Below, piece after piece: positions 1 to 9,275 of a stretch of DNA of 64,000 nt (position 1 is its first letter; each line of letters starts with the position of its first letter). The translations under genes and the position numbers were made by a program. The stretch is from the NCBI RefSeq assembly GCF_023715605.1, contig NZ_JAMBOL010000016.1:1-64000 (forward strand). The letters run 5' to 3'. The notes under the pieces are model-generated. The model saw nothing but the letters and a program-made list of their open reading frames with translations, did no database searches and had not been told where the DNA came from. The stretch is from Halalkalibacter oceani. GTDB taxonomy: Bacteria > Bacillota > Bacilli > Bacillales > Bacillaceae_D.

Positions 1-583
1 CCTTGATAAGCTCGAGTCAAACCATTGGCGTGTTTGTCAAGGGCGATTGCGTGGCCTTCCCACTAAATTCATGGAAAGAATCTGAACCATCTACCGACTT
101 TTCATAGAACTTTTGACAGTACCTTTTCAATTAAATGTTATTCGTTTCGACATTGATATGATAGGGAGTGGTGCACTGGCGTTTCTCCATCTCATTGATC
201 CCCGAGGCTACATTGGAAGGCTGCACAGCTTTATTTCCCAGCTTATAGGCCGGAGAAGAAAAAAGCTGTCGCCCCGTGTAAAGGACGCTACCTCTTCTCC
301 ACCCCGATCCCTGATAAAATAATCACGTAAGAAAAAACATAGCATCCTTTCTTAGAAGTGGCTTTCGGGACGCTACAATCATTTAAGGATCGCTTGAAAG
401 AACCCCGCTTTCAGCCATCCGCGTAACGCGCGAAGCCGACGCCCCGAATTATCGCGAAAAGGTCGCCCGTCGTTATTCTACAGACAGCTTCCCCGCTGCG
501 TTTCATTTTGCCAAAAGGTATTTTTCCTTTCAGCAATCCGGAAAACGGGGGTTTGGAGTCAGCCCATCACTCAAAAGAGACAT
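1..583. other. Gene-free left edge
   Basis: I see no convincing gene here. A 69-codon plus-strand reading frame (113-322) has no ribosome binding site and no recognisable family. A frame open at the left edge and ending at 85 is too short to judge. The right half (about 329-450) contains a degraded copy of the dispersed hairpin repeat listed separately. The stretch lies downstream of dgkB, which reads leftward, and no clear intrinsic terminator for dgkB is visible. Confidence 0.5.
329..450. repeat. Degenerate copy of dispersed repeat R1
   Basis: It shares blocks with the copies at 1585-1740 and 29290-29447: an A-rich start, then TTTCTTAGAAG, a TGAAAG...CTTTCAG stem-loop near 393-415, and the block CCGCGTAACGCGCGAAGCCG. 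It is more diverged than the other two. The stem bases differ between copies although pairing is largely kept. Confidence 0.6.
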
Positions 584-1489
584 TTATTTTTTCTTCAGCT
601 TTCTTTCCTTAGGGGTGAGCATGTGAAAGTGGTGATACATATTGACGAATTCAGCAGGTAAAATACCACCATATTCGCCGTCTAAATTCAGCTGCATTTT
701 TCCTTCCACCTGAATCTTGATTCTGTTAGCTTGGACATATTTTACTTTCGGATGATGCAGATGCTCTCCCCGCAAAGTCAAGGTTGCGAGGCGTAAGAGA
801 TCTGGAAAGGATAGTTTCTCCACGATAATAAAGTCAAACATCCCGTCCTGAAGGGAGGCGTCGGGGGCGAGCTTTTCAAATCCGCCGACAGAATTCGTAT
901 TGGATACGAGAAAAATCATAATTTCACCCTCGTATAGCTTGCCGTCATATTCGATCCGGACGTTTGTCGGCGCGATTTGCGGCAGCTTTTCGATCCCTTT
1001 AATATAGTAGGCAAGCTGCCCGATCGCGGTTTTCAGCTTGCTCGGCACTTCATAGGTCAGCTCCGTCAGCGTTCCGCCGGCAGCAATATTAATAAAGTAG
1101 CGGTCATCAATCCTCCCGACATCAATCGGTTCGATATGCTCGCCGGCCAGCACATCACACGCTTTCTCAATATCGCGCGGAATGCCGAGGGCCCGGGCGA
1201 AATCATTTGTCGTACCCGCCGGAATGAGGCCAAGTAGCGGGCGCTCCTCTAAATCGGCCAACCCGTTGACGACTTCAAACATTGTTCCGTCCCCACCGGC
1301 TGCGACGACAAGGTCATAGCCGTTTTCACCGGCTTTGCGGGCGGCCCTTTTGGCGCAGCCTTCCCCGGTCGTCGCGTGAGCTGATGTTTCGTAGCCGGCT
1401 CCTTCAAGCCGGTCAAGAACATAGGCGAGATTTTTACGGATCTGTTCCCGCCCTGAGGTTGGATTGTAAATGAGCCTAGCTCGTTTCAT
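584..1489 (-). CDS. dgkB: Diacylglycerol kinase, soluble DagK/DgkB family
   Basis: 301 aa, the normal length for the soluble Gram-positive diacylglycerol kinase that re-phosphorylates diacylglycerol released by lipoteichoic acid synthesis and returns it to phospholipid synthesis. The catalytic nucleotide-binding motif GGDGT is at residues 65-69, preceded by the N-terminal YNPTSG motif of the DAGK_cat fold. The C-terminal half has the usual two-layer sandwich, ending in a lysine-rich tail. In B. subtilis dgkB follows gatCAB, and it does so here, but a gap of 440 bases with a terminator and repeats separates it from gatB, so it probably has its own promoter. The start has only a GGGG-type ribosome binding site. 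Confidence 0.9.
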   Translation of the reverse strand: MKRARLIYNPTSGREQIRKNLAYVLDRLEGAGYETSAHATTGEGCAKRAARKAGENGYDLVVAAGGDGTMFEVVNGLADLEERPLLGLIPAGTTNDFARALGIPRDIEKACDVLAGEHIEPIDVGRIDDRYFINIAAGGTLTELTYEVPSKLKTAIGQLAYYIKGIEKLPQIAPTNVRIEYDGKLYEGEIMIFLVSNTNSVGGFEKLAPDASLQDGMFDFIIVEKLSFPDLLRLATLTLRGEHLHHPKVKYVQANRIKIQVEGKMQLNLDGEYGGILPAEFVNMYHHFHMLTPKERKLKKK

Positions 1490-1584
1490 GTCGCATCCCC
1501 TACTTACAAAAAGTTAACATGATCCACTTTTTGTCATTATTTTTCTGTCCTTATTGTACCGCTTTTCACGAGGAACGACAAATG

Positions 1585-1740
1585 AATAAGAAAACCGCAG
1601 AGCGGCTTTTCTTAGAAGCGGCGTGCGGAGCCGTTACCATCTTTTACGGAGGGTTGAAAACGGGCTTTCTTCAGCCCTCCGCGTAACGCGCGAAGCCGCC
1701 GCCCTTCCTAGAATCAGCCCAAAAATCTTATCCTTTCTTA
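1585..1740. repeat. Dispersed repeat R1, copy A
   Basis: About 155 bp, closely matching 29290-29447. Order of parts: a mini-hairpin AAAACCGC-aga-GCGGCTTTTC, the block TTAGAAGCGGCGTGCGGAGC, a stem-loop whose stem differs between copies (GGGTTGAA/TTCAGCCC here), the block CCGCGTAACGCGCGAAGCCG, then a tail ending AATCTTATCCTTTCTTAT. Pieces recur at 329-450, 16982-17038 and 45992-46055. A 65-codon minus-strand frame over this repeat is not treated as a gene. Confidence 0.85.
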
Positions 1741-1758
1741 TGTTTAAAAAAAGATCCT

Positions 1759-1866
1759 GAGACAAAACTAGCTTTGGACCTACTGGCAATGGCTTCACAC
1801 GCCACAAGCCCGTTGTGAGAAACCCACTCACAACGGGCTTTAAAAGAGCGTGGCGGTTCCGCTCAT
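1759..1866. repeat. Hairpin repeat with conserved tail (R2, copy a)
   Basis: A perfect 13-bp hairpin (AGCCCGTTGTGAG at 1807-1819, its complement at 1827-1839) is flanked on the right by a GCGGTTCCGCTCATTG-type tail. On the left is a 37-base block (1759-1795) that recurs in inverse orientation at about 41723-41757. On the minus strand the order hairpin, CTTGTGGCGTGTGAAGCC, CTAGTTTTGTCTC equals that of the copy at 41680-41757, whose stem sequence is different. Confidence 0.8.
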
Positions 1867-1874
1867 TGCTTAGA

Positions 1875-1918
1875 GAGGCTGGGAAAAAGGTAAAAAAACA
1901 ACCTTTTGTCCCAGCCTC
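1875..1918 (-). terminator. Strong hairpin downstream of gatB
   Basis: GAGGCTGGGA(A)AAAGGT pairs with ACCTTTTGTCCCAGCCTC, giving a stem of about 17 bp with an A-rich loop on this strand (T-rich on the minus strand). It begins 12 bases after the gatB stop. There is no long T-run after the stem, so terminator function is inferred from strength and position. The same AAAAGGT-loop-ACCTTTTG core occurs in hairpins at 12617 and 41603. Confidence 0.6.
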
Positions 1919-1929
1919 CTTCTTTTCTC

Positions 1930-3360
1930 TTATCGTTTCGCGATTTCTTCAAGCAGCAGCTTGTTGACCATTGGCGGGTTGGCTTTTCCTTTGGAGGCTT
2001 TCATAATCTGGCCGACTAAGAAGCCAATTGCCCGGTCCTTCCCGTTCTTATAGTCGTCGATCGACTGCTGATTCTGGTCGAGAACCTCGATGACCATTTT
2101 GCGCAGTTCGCCTTCATCTGAGATTTGAACAAGGCCTTTATCCTTGACGATTTGTTCAGGATCTCCACCTTCTTCAATCAGGTCCTTAAAGACCTTCTTC
2201 GCGATCTTCGATGAAATCGTTCCTTTTTCGATCAGCTGAATCATTTTTGCCAAGCCTTCCGGCGTGAGCGCGACATCGGCAAGCTCTTTTTGTTCAGCGT
2301 TCAAGTAGGCGGATACTTCACCCATCAGCCAGTTCGAGGCAAGCTTCGCATCCGCTCCCTTGGCGATCGTCTCTTCGAAGAAATCAGACATTTCCTTCGT
2401 TAGTGTGAGCACCATCGCATCATAGGCCGGCAGACCAAGCTGTTCGACATAACGCTGCTTGCGCTCGTCCGGAAGCTCAGGAATCTCGGCGCGAATGCGC
2501 TCCTTCCACTCCTCGTCGATGTGAAGCGCCACGAGATCAGGCTCAGGGAAATAGCGATAATCATCAGAGCCTTCCTTGACGCGCATTAATACCGTTTTAT
2601 TCCCGGCTTCATCGTAGCGACGCGTTTCCTGCTCGATGATTCCACCGGAAAGAAGGACCTGTTCCTGACGTTTTTCTTCATATTCAAGCCCTTTGCGGAC
2701 GAAGTTAAACGAGTTAAGGTTCTTCAGCTCCGTCTTCGTGCCGAACTTCTCCTGTCCGACCGGGCGCAGAGAAATATTCGCGTCACAGCGCAGCGAGCCT
2801 TCCTCCATTTTACAATCAGACACACCCGTATATTGAATGATCGACTTCAGCTTCTCTAAGTAAGCATAAGCCTCGTCTGGAGTGCGAATGTCCGGCTCGG
2901 AGACGATTTCAATGAGCGGTGTTCCTTGACGGTTAAAGTCAACCAGTGAGTAGCCGTTACCGGAGTGAGTCAGCTTGCCGGCATCCTCTTCCAGATGAAG
3001 CCGCGTAATTCCGATGCGCTTCTTCTGACCGTCAACCTCAATTTCAATCCAGCCATGCTCGCCAATCGGCTTATCAAACTGGGAAATTTGGTAGGCCTTC
3101 GGGTTATCCGGGTAAAAATAGTTTTTACGGTCGAACTTCGTGTCGGTTGCGACTTCACAATTCAATGCCATCGCCGCTTTCATCGCAAACTCAACTGCCG
3201 ATTTGTTTAATACAGGCAATACGCCTGGATAACCAAGATCAATGACACTTGTATTCGTGTTCGGCTCTGAACCGAAATGGTTCGGACTGGCTGAGAAAAT
3301 CTTTGATTCTGTTTTTAGCTCAACGTGAACTTCAAGTCCAATAATCGTTTCAAAATTCAT
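1930..3360 (-). CDS. gatB: Aspartyl/glutamyl-tRNA(Asn/Gln) amidotransferase subunit B
   Basis: 476 aa, the same length as B. subtilis GatB. It is the kinase and tRNA-binding subunit of GatCAB, which converts Glu-tRNA(Gln) (and Asp-tRNA(Asn)) to the correctly amidated form using ATP and ammonia channelled from GatA. The N-terminus has GLEVHVEL (residues 8-15), and the family signature [10 protein letters not shown] lies around residues 140-149. The C-terminus carries the helical YqeY-like tail. It is the third gene of gatC-gatA-gatB, 12 bases after gatA. It is an essential housekeeping function in organisms without a glutaminyl-tRNA synthetase. Confidence 0.97.
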   Translation of the reverse strand: MNFETIIGLEVHVELKTESKIFSASPNHFGSEPNTNTSVIDLGYPGVLPVLNKSAVEFAMKAAMALNCEVATDTKFDRKNYFYPDNPKAYQISQFDKPIGEHGWIEIEVDGQKKRIGITRLHLEEDAGKLTHSGNGYSLVDFNRQGTPLIEIVSEPDIRTPDEAYAYLEKLKSIIQYTGVSDCKMEEGSLRCDANISLRPVGQEKFGTKTELKNLNSFNFVRKGLEYEEKRQEQVLLSGGIIEQETRRYDEAGNKTVLMRVKEGSDDYRYFPEPDLVALHIDEEWKERIRAEIPELPDERKQRYVEQLGLPAYDAMVLTLTKEMSDFFEETIAKGADAKLASNWLMGEVSAYLNAEQKELADVALTPEGLAKMIQLIEKGTISSKIAKKVFKDLIEEGGDPEQIVKDKGLVQISDEGELRKMVIEVLDQNQQSIDDYKNGKDRAIGFLVGQIMKASKGKANPPMVNKLLLEEIAKR

Positions 3361-3372
3361 CGTTATCCCCCC

Positions 3373-4830
3373 TTACAATGCCGGTTTTTGTTTATGATAG
3401 TCTGTCGCTTGTTCAAACGCATGGGCGACGCGGTAGACGGTGCTTTCATCAAAATGCTTGCCGATAATTTGCAGCCCGAGCGGCAGACCATCCTGGAAGC
3501 CGCATGGAATCGAAATTCCCGGTACACCGGCAAGGTTAACCGGAATCGTCAAAATATCATTGGCATACATCGTTAGTGGATCATCTGTCTTTTCACCGAT
3601 TTTAAAGGCAGGTGTCGGCGTCGTTGGTCCAACGATAACATCGTACTTTTCAAATACATCCTCAAAGTCCTTTTTAATCAACGTCCGGACTTGCTGGGCT
3701 TTTTTATAATAGGCATCATAGTAGCCTGAGCTTAAGGCAAATGTTCCGAGCATGATCCGGCGCTTCACTTCATTACCGAAGCCTTCGGCGCGCGTCTGCT
3801 TGTACATTTCCATCAGATTCGTTGCATTGTCGGTACGATAGCCGTAACGTACCCCGTCAAAGCGGGACAGGTTGGCAGAAGCCTCAGAGGAAGATAGCAA
3901 ATAATAGGTGGCCAGTGCGTACTTCGAGTGCGGAAGGGAAACCTCTTCCCATGTCGCGCCCTGAGCTTCAAGCACTTTAAGTGCATCGAGCACCGACTGC
4001 TTCACGGATTCCTGAACACCTTCACCTAAATATTCTTTAGGAACGGCAATCTTCAAGCCTTTTACATCGCCGGTGAGAGCCGAAAGGAAATCAGGCACTT
4101 CGACATTCGCCGATGTTGAATCCATCGGATCAATTCCAGTGATGGCTTGCAGCAAATAAGCGTTATCCTCTACAGTACGGGTAATCGGTCCAATTTGATC
4201 AAGGGAGGAAGCAAACGCTACTAACCCGTAACGCGAGACACGTCCATATGTAGGTTTTAAGCCGACGACACCACAGTAGGCTGCCGGTTGGCGAATCGAT
4301 CCGCCCGTATCCGAACCAAGGGCAAATGGCACTTCTCCGGCGGCGACTGTCGCCGCCGAGCCGCCGCTTGAACCGCCTGGTACATAATCGAGATTCCAAG
4401 GGTTTTTCGTTTCCTGGAAAGCGGAATTCTCCGTTGAAGAACCCATTGCAAATTCATCCATATTCAGCTTTCCAATCGTGATCGCCTGAGCTTCGGCAAG
4501 CTTTTGAACAACGGTCGCATCGTAAATCGGGTCAAAGTTTTCCAAAATGCGGCTGGAGCATGTTGTCCGCAAACCTTTTGTGACGATGTTGTCCTTCACA
4601 CCGATCGGCATACCAAATAAAAGCCCACGTTCACCGCCTGAGCTAAGTGCCTCGTCCAGCTCTGCAGCATAAGCGCGCGCCTTTTCTTCGTTTAATGTGA
4701 CAAACGCTTTCACTTTATCATCGACTTCTGTGATGCGCTTGTATGATTCATCAACAAGATCAGAGACCTTCACTTCTTTCTTTTGAAGCATCGTATGAAG
4801 CTCTGTCATCTTATGGTCAAATAATGCCAT
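3373..4830 (-). CDS. gatA: Aspartyl/glutamyl-tRNA(Asn/Gln) amidotransferase subunit A
   Basis: 485 aa, full length. It is the glutaminase subunit of GatCAB. The amidase-signature Ser-cisSer-Lys triad is visible: Lys79 in GVKD, Ser154 in the glycine/serine-rich loop PGGSSGGS (151-158) and Ser178 in DTGGS, the same numbering as the Staphylococcus enzyme. It hydrolyses glutamine and passes ammonia to GatB. It sits in the middle of the gatCAB operon. Confidence 0.97.
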   Translation of the reverse strand: MALFDHKMTELHTMLQKKEVKVSDLVDESYKRITEVDDKVKAFVTLNEEKARAYAAELDEALSSGGERGLLFGMPIGVKDNIVTKGLRTTCSSRILENFDPIYDATVVQKLAEAQAITIGKLNMDEFAMGSSTENSAFQETKNPWNLDYVPGGSSGGSAATVAAGEVPFALGSDTGGSIRQPAAYCGVVGLKPTYGRVSRYGLVAFASSLDQIGPITRTVEDNAYLLQAITGIDPMDSTSANVEVPDFLSALTGDVKGLKIAVPKEYLGEGVQESVKQSVLDALKVLEAQGATWEEVSLPHSKYALATYYLLSSSEASANLSRFDGVRYGYRTDNATNLMEMYKQTRAEGFGNEVKRRIMLGTFALSSGYYDAYYKKAQQVRTLIKKDFEDVFEKYDVIVGPTTPTPAFKIGEKTDDPLTMYANDILTIPVNLAGVPGISIPCGFQDGLPLGLQIIGKHFDESTVYRVAHAFEQATDYHKQKPAL

Positions 4831-4847
4831 CTTGCTTTTCCCCCCAC

Positions 4848-5138
4848 CTATTCTATAATTGACGGCACCCGTACTTGGCCATCCTCATGGTCTGGTGCAT
4901 TCTTTAATACCTCTTCAACCGGCAAGCCTTTTTCCGGCTTGTCCTCACGAAGGACATTCTTCATATCGAGAACATGTGAAGTCGGCTCAACACCAGTGGT
5001 ATCAAGCTCATTCAGCTGCTCCGCAAATGAGATAATTGCATCAAGCTGCTTTGTGAACATTTCTGCTTCTTCATCAGTAATCGCAAGTCGTGCCAGATGC
5101 GCTACATGCTTTACTTGATCTGCTTGGATTCGGGACAT
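4848..5138 (-). CDS. gatC: Aspartyl/glutamyl-tRNA(Asn/Gln) amidotransferase subunit C
   Basis: 96 aa, family length when started at [16 protein letters not shown]. An upstream in-frame ATG (5150) would add MNEE; both starts share one GGAGG, and the inner start was chosen because homologues begin MSRI. GatC is a small belt that wraps GatA and GatB and stabilises the complex. Landmarks are HLARLAI near the N-terminus, [22 protein letters not shown] and the terminal VPSIIE. It is the first gene of gatCAB. Confidence 0.95.
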   Translation of the reverse strand: MSRIQADQVKHVAHLARLAITDEEAEMFTKQLDAIISFAEQLNELDTTGVEPTSHVLDMKNVLREDKPEKGLPVEEVLKNAPDHEDGQVRVPSIIE

Positions 5139-5186
5139 TTCTTCATTCACCTCCGCGTAAATTCGAACGTATTGACAATATCATTA

Positions 5187-5215
5187 ATGATACCAAATTC
5201 CGCCCCTCTAGGCAA
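5187..5215 (-). promoter_or_regulatory. Candidate sigma-A promoter for gatCAB
   Basis: Read on the minus strand: TTGCCT (-35), a 17-base spacer, TATCAT (-10), about 50 bases upstream of the gatC start. An inverted repeat TGACTCA...TGAGTCA (5255-5277) lies further upstream; its role is unknown. Confidence 0.5.
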
Positions 5216-5288
5216 CAAAGCCCAGTAGAGGAGGCCGGAATTCAGTACGCTGTTTGACTCAGGTATACGTTGAGTCATTACATAAATT

Positions 5289-5344
5289 AAAAAACAGGGG
5301 ACAGTTTTTGTTCCACTCGAACGATTCTGTTTGTCCCAGCCCTG
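5289..5344 (-). terminator. Intrinsic terminator of the proline symporter operon
   Basis: On the minus strand CAGGGCTGGGACA... pairs, with a small bulge, with ...TGTCCCCTG, followed directly by TTTTTT (plus-strand A-run 5289-5294). The structure starts three bases after the symporter stop codon. Confidence 0.7.
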
Positions 5345-5346
5345 AC

Positions 5347-6855
5347 TTAAATAATCGGTGTTTTTGCTTGCTCGTATTCTGCCTCGATTTCTTTAGAAGG
5401 CGCTTTGTCGAGCAGGCTGAAAAGAATAATCGCGAGCGAGGCGAAGACGAAGCCAGGAATGATTTCATACAGCTCTAGCAGCGGATAGTGGGCGCGTTCA
5501 ATTCTAAACCAGGTGTCAAGCTCGGCCCAAATAATAACCGTCATACCGCCGACAATCATTCCCGCCAGTGCTCCATTACGCGTCATTCGCTTCCAAAATA
5601 ATGCCAGCAGCAGCACCGGACCGAAGGCGGCTCCGAAGCCGGCCCACGCATAGCCAACGAGATCGAGCACTGAACTCTCGGGATGATAGGCAAGCCAGAC
5701 TGCTACAAGGGCGATGAACACGACGCCGAAGCGGCCGATCCAAACAAGCTCCTGCTGGGAGGCATTTTTGCGTACAAATCCTTTATAAACATCCTCCGCC
5801 AGCGCGCTCGATGATACGAGCAGCTGCGAATCAATCGTACTCATGATCGCCGACAAAATCGCCGCTAATAAAAAGCCGGACACCCACGGATCAAATAAAA
5901 GCTGACTAAATACAATAAAAACCGTCTCATGGCTACCCTCAGCAAGCGGTTGACCGGCGATGCCATTTGCTGAAAAATAAGCGATCCCGACAAAGCCGGT
6001 GAAAATGGCGCCAAACAGGGAAAGGACCATCCACGTCATCCCGACAGCCCGCGCCTTCGGAATTTCGCGTACCGATTTCACCGCCATAAAGCGGGTAACG
6101 ATATGCGGCTGACCGAAGTAGCCAAGCCCCCAGGCAAGCAGGGAAACAATTCCGATCACCGTCGTGCCTTGAAAGGCATCTAAATACGATGGATCGATTG
6201 CGCCAACGGCCTGAACGGTTTCATTCCAGCCACCCATCTCAGCCATCGCCCGCAGCGGAACGATAATGAGAGCGAGAAACATTAAAATCCCTTGAAAGAA
6301 GTCGGTCCAGCTCACCGCTAAAAAGCCGCCTAAAAAGGTGTAGGAAATAATGACGAGCGCCCCAATCCATAACGCCTGCGTATAAGGCATGTCGAAGGAA
6401 GCTTCAAACAGGAGTGCGCCACCGACGAGTCCCGAGGATGTGTAAAAAGCAAAGAACACGAGGATGACGAGTGCCGAAATAATCCGCAATGCCTTCGTAC
6501 GATCATGGAAACGGTTCTCAAGAAATTCAGGCAAGGTGATTGAATCTTTGGCGACAGCCGTATATTGACGGAGGCGTGCCGCAAGAAACTGCCAATTCAA
6601 ATACGCCCCAATCGCCAGTCCGACGGCGATCCAAATTTCCGTCATGCCGCCGAGATACATCGCCCCCGGTAAGCCGAGCAAAAGCCAGCTGCTCATATCG
6701 GAAGCGCCCGCGCTTAACGCCGCCACACTTCCGCCAAGACGCCGGCCCCCAAGTACATAATCTGATAAATTATTCGTCATCCGGTAGGCAATGAAGCCAA
6801 TTAGCAGCATACCGGCCAAATAAACAATAAAGGTTAACAGCGTTGCCAGTTCCAT
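5347..6855 (-). CDS. putP: Sodium/proline symporter (SSS family, PutP/OpuE type)
   Basis: 502 aa with about 13 hydrophobic segments, the usual topology of the sodium:solute symporter family. The N-terminus has the TM2 region SAGASDMSSWLLLGLPG that forms part of the Na+ and substrate site in PutP proteins. It imports L-proline with Na+. Its place directly upstream of gatCAB is the place of opuE, the osmotically induced proline transporter of B. subtilis, so osmoprotection is as likely as catabolism. A 34-aa membrane peptide gene (6857-6961) precedes it by one base and probably encodes a partner. The strongest visible ribosome binding site belongs to that peptide; the symporter has GGAGGGAGA just before its ATG. 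Confidence 0.93.
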   Translation of the reverse strand: MELATLLTFIVYLAGMLLIGFIAYRMTNNLSDYVLGGRRLGGSVAALSAGASDMSSWLLLGLPGAMYLGGMTEIWIAVGLAIGAYLNWQFLAARLRQYTAVAKDSITLPEFLENRFHDRTKALRIISALVILVFFAFYTSSGLVGGALLFEASFDMPYTQALWIGALVIISYTFLGGFLAVSWTDFFQGILMFLALIIVPLRAMAEMGGWNETVQAVGAIDPSYLDAFQGTTVIGIVSLLAWGLGYFGQPHIVTRFMAVKSVREIPKARAVGMTWMVLSLFGAIFTGFVGIAYFSANGIAGQPLAEGSHETVFIVFSQLLFDPWVSGFLLAAILSAIMSTIDSQLLVSSSALAEDVYKGFVRKNASQQELVWIGRFGVVFIALVAVWLAYHPESSVLDLVGYAWAGFGAAFGPVLLLALFWKRMTRNGALAGMIVGGMTVIIWAELDTWFRIERAHYPLLELYEIIPGFVFASLAIILFSLLDKAPSKEIEAEYEQAKTPII

Positions 6856-6856
6856 C

Positions 6857-6961
6857 TTATTCTCTCCCTCCTCTTCGTAATGTGATAAGTGATAAGACGA
6901 TTAATAATGGCATCGGTACAAATAACAAAATCCAAGTCGCTGTCGTCAGCTGATAGTCCAC
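6857..6961 (-). CDS. Small symporter-associated membrane peptide (34 aa)
   Basis: Reading frame GTG GAC TAT CAG CTG ... GAA TAA, giving MDYQLTTATW followed by a hydrophobic stretch and the cationic end LRRGGRE. An excellent ribosome binding site, AGGAGGTGA, lies six bases before the GTG, and the stop is one base before the symporter ATG, so the two are surely co-translated. Length, single membrane segment and position fit the small accessory proteins known next to some sodium:solute and sodium:neurotransmitter symporters. The function is inferred from this context only. It is too short for standard ORF calling. Confidence 0.75.
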   Translation of the reverse strand: MDYQLTTATWILLFVPMPLLIVLSLITLRRGGRE

Positions 6962-7143
6962 TTTCCCTCACCTCCTGTTATTCCATATGCATGAAGAGTG
7001 TATCGTAGTATTCCCGGAGAACGAGCGGACGATTACCACGATAACACAATATTATTATCTGAACATTTTTTTATTTATTTACGATTTTATAAGATGTATA
7101 ACTATCCATTTCTTGTATGTAAGCTTTGCGGGTCAAAAACACA

Positions 7144-7183
7144 AAATGAATAATCATCCATACATATCATTAATTATTCATTT
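7144..7183. promoter_or_regulatory. Inverted repeat upstream of the symporter operon
   Basis: A perfect 11-bp inverted repeat AAATGAATAAT / ATTATTCATTT with an 18-base spacer, about 190 bases upstream of the 34-aa gene, in an AT-rich stretch. It could be an operator; no regulator can be assigned. Confidence 0.35.
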
Positions 7184-7200
7184 CTTTTCCCGACAAAAAG

Positions 7201-7236
7201 GACGATGTTTCAAAAGGTCACATTCGAAACATCGCC
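7201..7236 (-). terminator. Intrinsic terminator of the nupNOPQ operon
   Basis: Minus strand: GGCGATGTTTC, a 14-base loop, GAAACATCGTCC, then TTTTTG. It begins 12 bases after the nupQ stop. Confidence 0.85.
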
Positions 7237-7248
7237 ACAAATTTGTTA

Positions 7249-8217
7249 TTAACGGGAACCTTTTATATAAGGCTTGCCGATTGCCTTTGGACCTTCAGCG
7301 CGACCGACGAAGCCGGCCAGCGCGAGAATCGTCAGCACATAGGGCGCGATCAGGAGAAAAACGGGCGGGACGTTCGCCAGAAGCGGAATCTGCTGACCTG
7401 TTATACTCAATGCCTGCGCCAATCCGAAGAAGAGCGCCGCCCCGAGAGCGCCGAGCGGATGCCACTTTCCGAAGATGAGCGCGGCAAGACTCATGAAGCC
7501 TTGGCCGACAATTGTCGTCCCCGAGAAGTTTCCGGAAAACGTCAGGGCAAACACGGCTCCACCGAGACCGGCAAAAGCGCCGCTGAGCATGACGCCGATA
7601 TAACGCATTTTGTTGACGTTAATCCCCATTGTATCCGCCGCCATCGGATGCTCACCGACAGAGCGCAGCCGAAGTCCGAACGGCGTGTAAAAAATGATCA
7701 GATAGACAATCAAAGCCAACAGAATCGCCACAAAGGATGTAATATACACATTTGAGAAAAACAACGGTCCGATAACCGGAATATCACTTAAAACAGGGAC
7801 ATTAAAACGATAAATGCCATTTTGCACGGAATCGGTTTGTCCTTTGTTGTAAAAAAGCCGCACAAGGAAGACACAAAGCCCGACTGCTAAAAAGTTCAGC
7901 GCGACCCCGCTGACAATCTGATCCGCCCGAAAGCTGATCGAAGCGACCGCATGAAATAGTGAAAAAATCATGCCGACGATAATCGCCGCAAGGAGGGCAA
8001 GAAAAATCGATGTCCACCATGCTACACCGGCTCCTTGCAATGTCAGCGTAGTTACAATTCCGGTGAAGGCTCCCATTACCATCAGCCCTTCAAGCCCAAT
8101 ATTGACAACGCCGGCCCGTTCGCTGAACAAGCCGCCAAGTGCCGTCAAGATAAGAGGAGCAGCTAGGTAAATGGCTGCCGGGATGACAGCAGCTAGTATT
8201 TGCATGAGATCCATCAT
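7249..8217 (-). CDS. nupQ: Nucleoside ABC transporter permease (NupQ type)
   Basis: 322 aa, a BPD_transp_2-family permease with about 9 hydrophobic segments and the motif GLEGLMVMGAF near residue 42, where the paralogue NupP has GVEGQL. It is the second membrane subunit of a BmpA-type importer that brings guanosine and other nucleosides into the cell. The gene overlaps the upstream permease by four bases (ATGA) and has AAGGAGG as ribosome binding site. The operon order lipoprotein, ATPase, permease, permease is that of B. subtilis nupNOPQ. Confidence 0.88.
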   Translation of the reverse strand: MMDLMQILAAVIPAAIYLAAPLILTALGGLFSERAGVVNIGLEGLMVMGAFTGIVTTLTLQGAGVAWWTSIFLALLAAIIVGMIFSLFHAVASISFRADQIVSGVALNFLAVGLCVFLVRLFYNKGQTDSVQNGIYRFNVPVLSDIPVIGPLFFSNVYITSFVAILLALIVYLIIFYTPFGLRLRSVGEHPMAADTMGINVNKMRYIGVMLSGAFAGLGGAVFALTFSGNFSGTTIVGQGFMSLAALIFGKWHPLGALGAALFFGLAQALSITGQQIPLLANVPPVFLLIAPYVLTILALAGFVGRAEGPKAIGKPYIKGSR

Positions 8218-9275
8218 ACATCCTCCTTCTTCACACGGTTAATCACCCAACGAATCATATAGCTTGAGGCGACGAAGAAAATAATAAGCGCAATGACGAT
8301 ATCGATCAGTTCACTAGGTACACCGGCCTGCGACTGCATCGTCAGGGCGCCAACCTTTAAGCCCCCGAACAAAAAGGAAGCGAGGGCGACTCCTATCGCG
8401 GTATTCGCGCCGAGCAGAGCAACGGCAATTCCATCAAAGCCGACGCCGGAAAAGCCGGCAAGAATGCTCATATATCCATAGGTTCCAAGCCCTTCCATCG
8501 CCCCGGCAACACCGGCAAAGGCGCCTGAGACGACCATCGAGAGGACGATGTTCTTCTGCACGTTCATCCCGGCGTATTGCGAGGCGTGCTGGTTAAAGCC
8601 GACCGCCCGTAATTCAAAGCCTTTGGACGTTCGCCAAAGCAGAAACCACATAATGAAACAGCCGAGCAGCGCGATGAGAAAGCCATAATGTAAGCGAGAA
8701 TAATCGGTAATGGATTGCAAAAACGGCGAAGCGAGCGAGGCTGTCGAATGGATTTCCTCCGTCCGCTCACCCGGCACGATCAAATACGTCCGAATAATCG
8801 CATTGGCTGTATGTAACGCAATATAGTTCATCATAATTGTCACGATAACTTCATGAACCTGAAAGCGGGCTTTAAGCAAGCCTGGAATAAAACCCCAAAG
8901 CGCTCCCGCGGCCGCCCCCGCCAAAATCGAAAGAGGTAGATGGACAATCAGCGGAAGTTCAACTGCCAGTCCGACGTAAACCGCTGCCAGCCAGCCAACG
9001 ATCAACTGACCTTCCACCCCGATATTCAGCAATCCGGTCCGGAAAGCAAAGGCTACCGCCAGTCCGGCAAGAATGAGCGGTGTCATCGCCCGGATCGTTT
9101 CGCCAATATAATAGCTTTCCCCGAAAATTCCTTTTACCAATGCCGCATAACCGGCAATCGGATTATATCCGGTAATCAGCATAATCAACGCACCAATGAG
9201 ACCGCCGAGCAGAACGGCAATCAATGGCACGGCTAACGACAGCAGTCTTCCTTTAGGAAGCCATTTAGCTATCAC
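8214..9275 (-). CDS. nupP: Nucleoside ABC transporter permease (NupP type)
   Basis: 353 aa from the preferred GTG (MIAKWLPKGR); a GTG nine bases upstream is possible. The chosen start has AGGTGA five bases before it. It is a BPD_transp_2 permease with about 9-10 membrane segments and the GVEGQLIVG motif near residue 90. It pairs with NupQ to form the transmembrane channel. The 5' end overlaps the 3' end of the ATPase gene by 11 bases, so translation is coupled. Confidence 0.88.
   Translation of the reverse strand: MIAKWLPKGRLLSLAVPLIAVLLGGLIGALIMLITGYNPIAGYAALVKGIFGESYYIGETIRAMTPLILAGLAVAFAFRTGLLNIGVEGQLIVGWLAAVYVGLAVELPLIVHLPLSILAGAAAGALWGFIPGLLKARFQVHEVIVTIMMNYIALHTANAIIRTYLIVPGERTEEIHSTASLASPFLQSITDYSRLHYGFLIALLGCFIMWFLLWRTSKGFELRAVGFNQHASQYAGMNVQKNIVLSMVVSGAFAGVAGAMEGLGTYGYMSILAGFSGVGFDGIAVALLGANTAIGVALASFLFGGLKVGALTMQSQAGVPSELIDIVIALIIFFVASSYMIRWVINRVKKEDV

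Noticed and set aside
2-85. Frame open at the left edge ending in TGA, possible C-terminus of a transposase-like protein
   Set aside because: Only 27 codons, an open frame of this length is common by chance and I could not recognise the family.
113-322. 69-codon plus-strand frame
   Set aside because: No ribosome binding site, no recognisable family, located in repeat-rich non-coding DNA.
1634-1831. 65-codon minus-strand frame
   Set aside because: Lies wholly in dispersed repeats R1 and R2; similarity to other repeat-borne frames (43005-43289) is due to the repeat.
7243-7755. 170-codon plus-strand frame
   Set aside because: Antisense to nupQ, which has clear family motifs; composition is that of a shadow frame.
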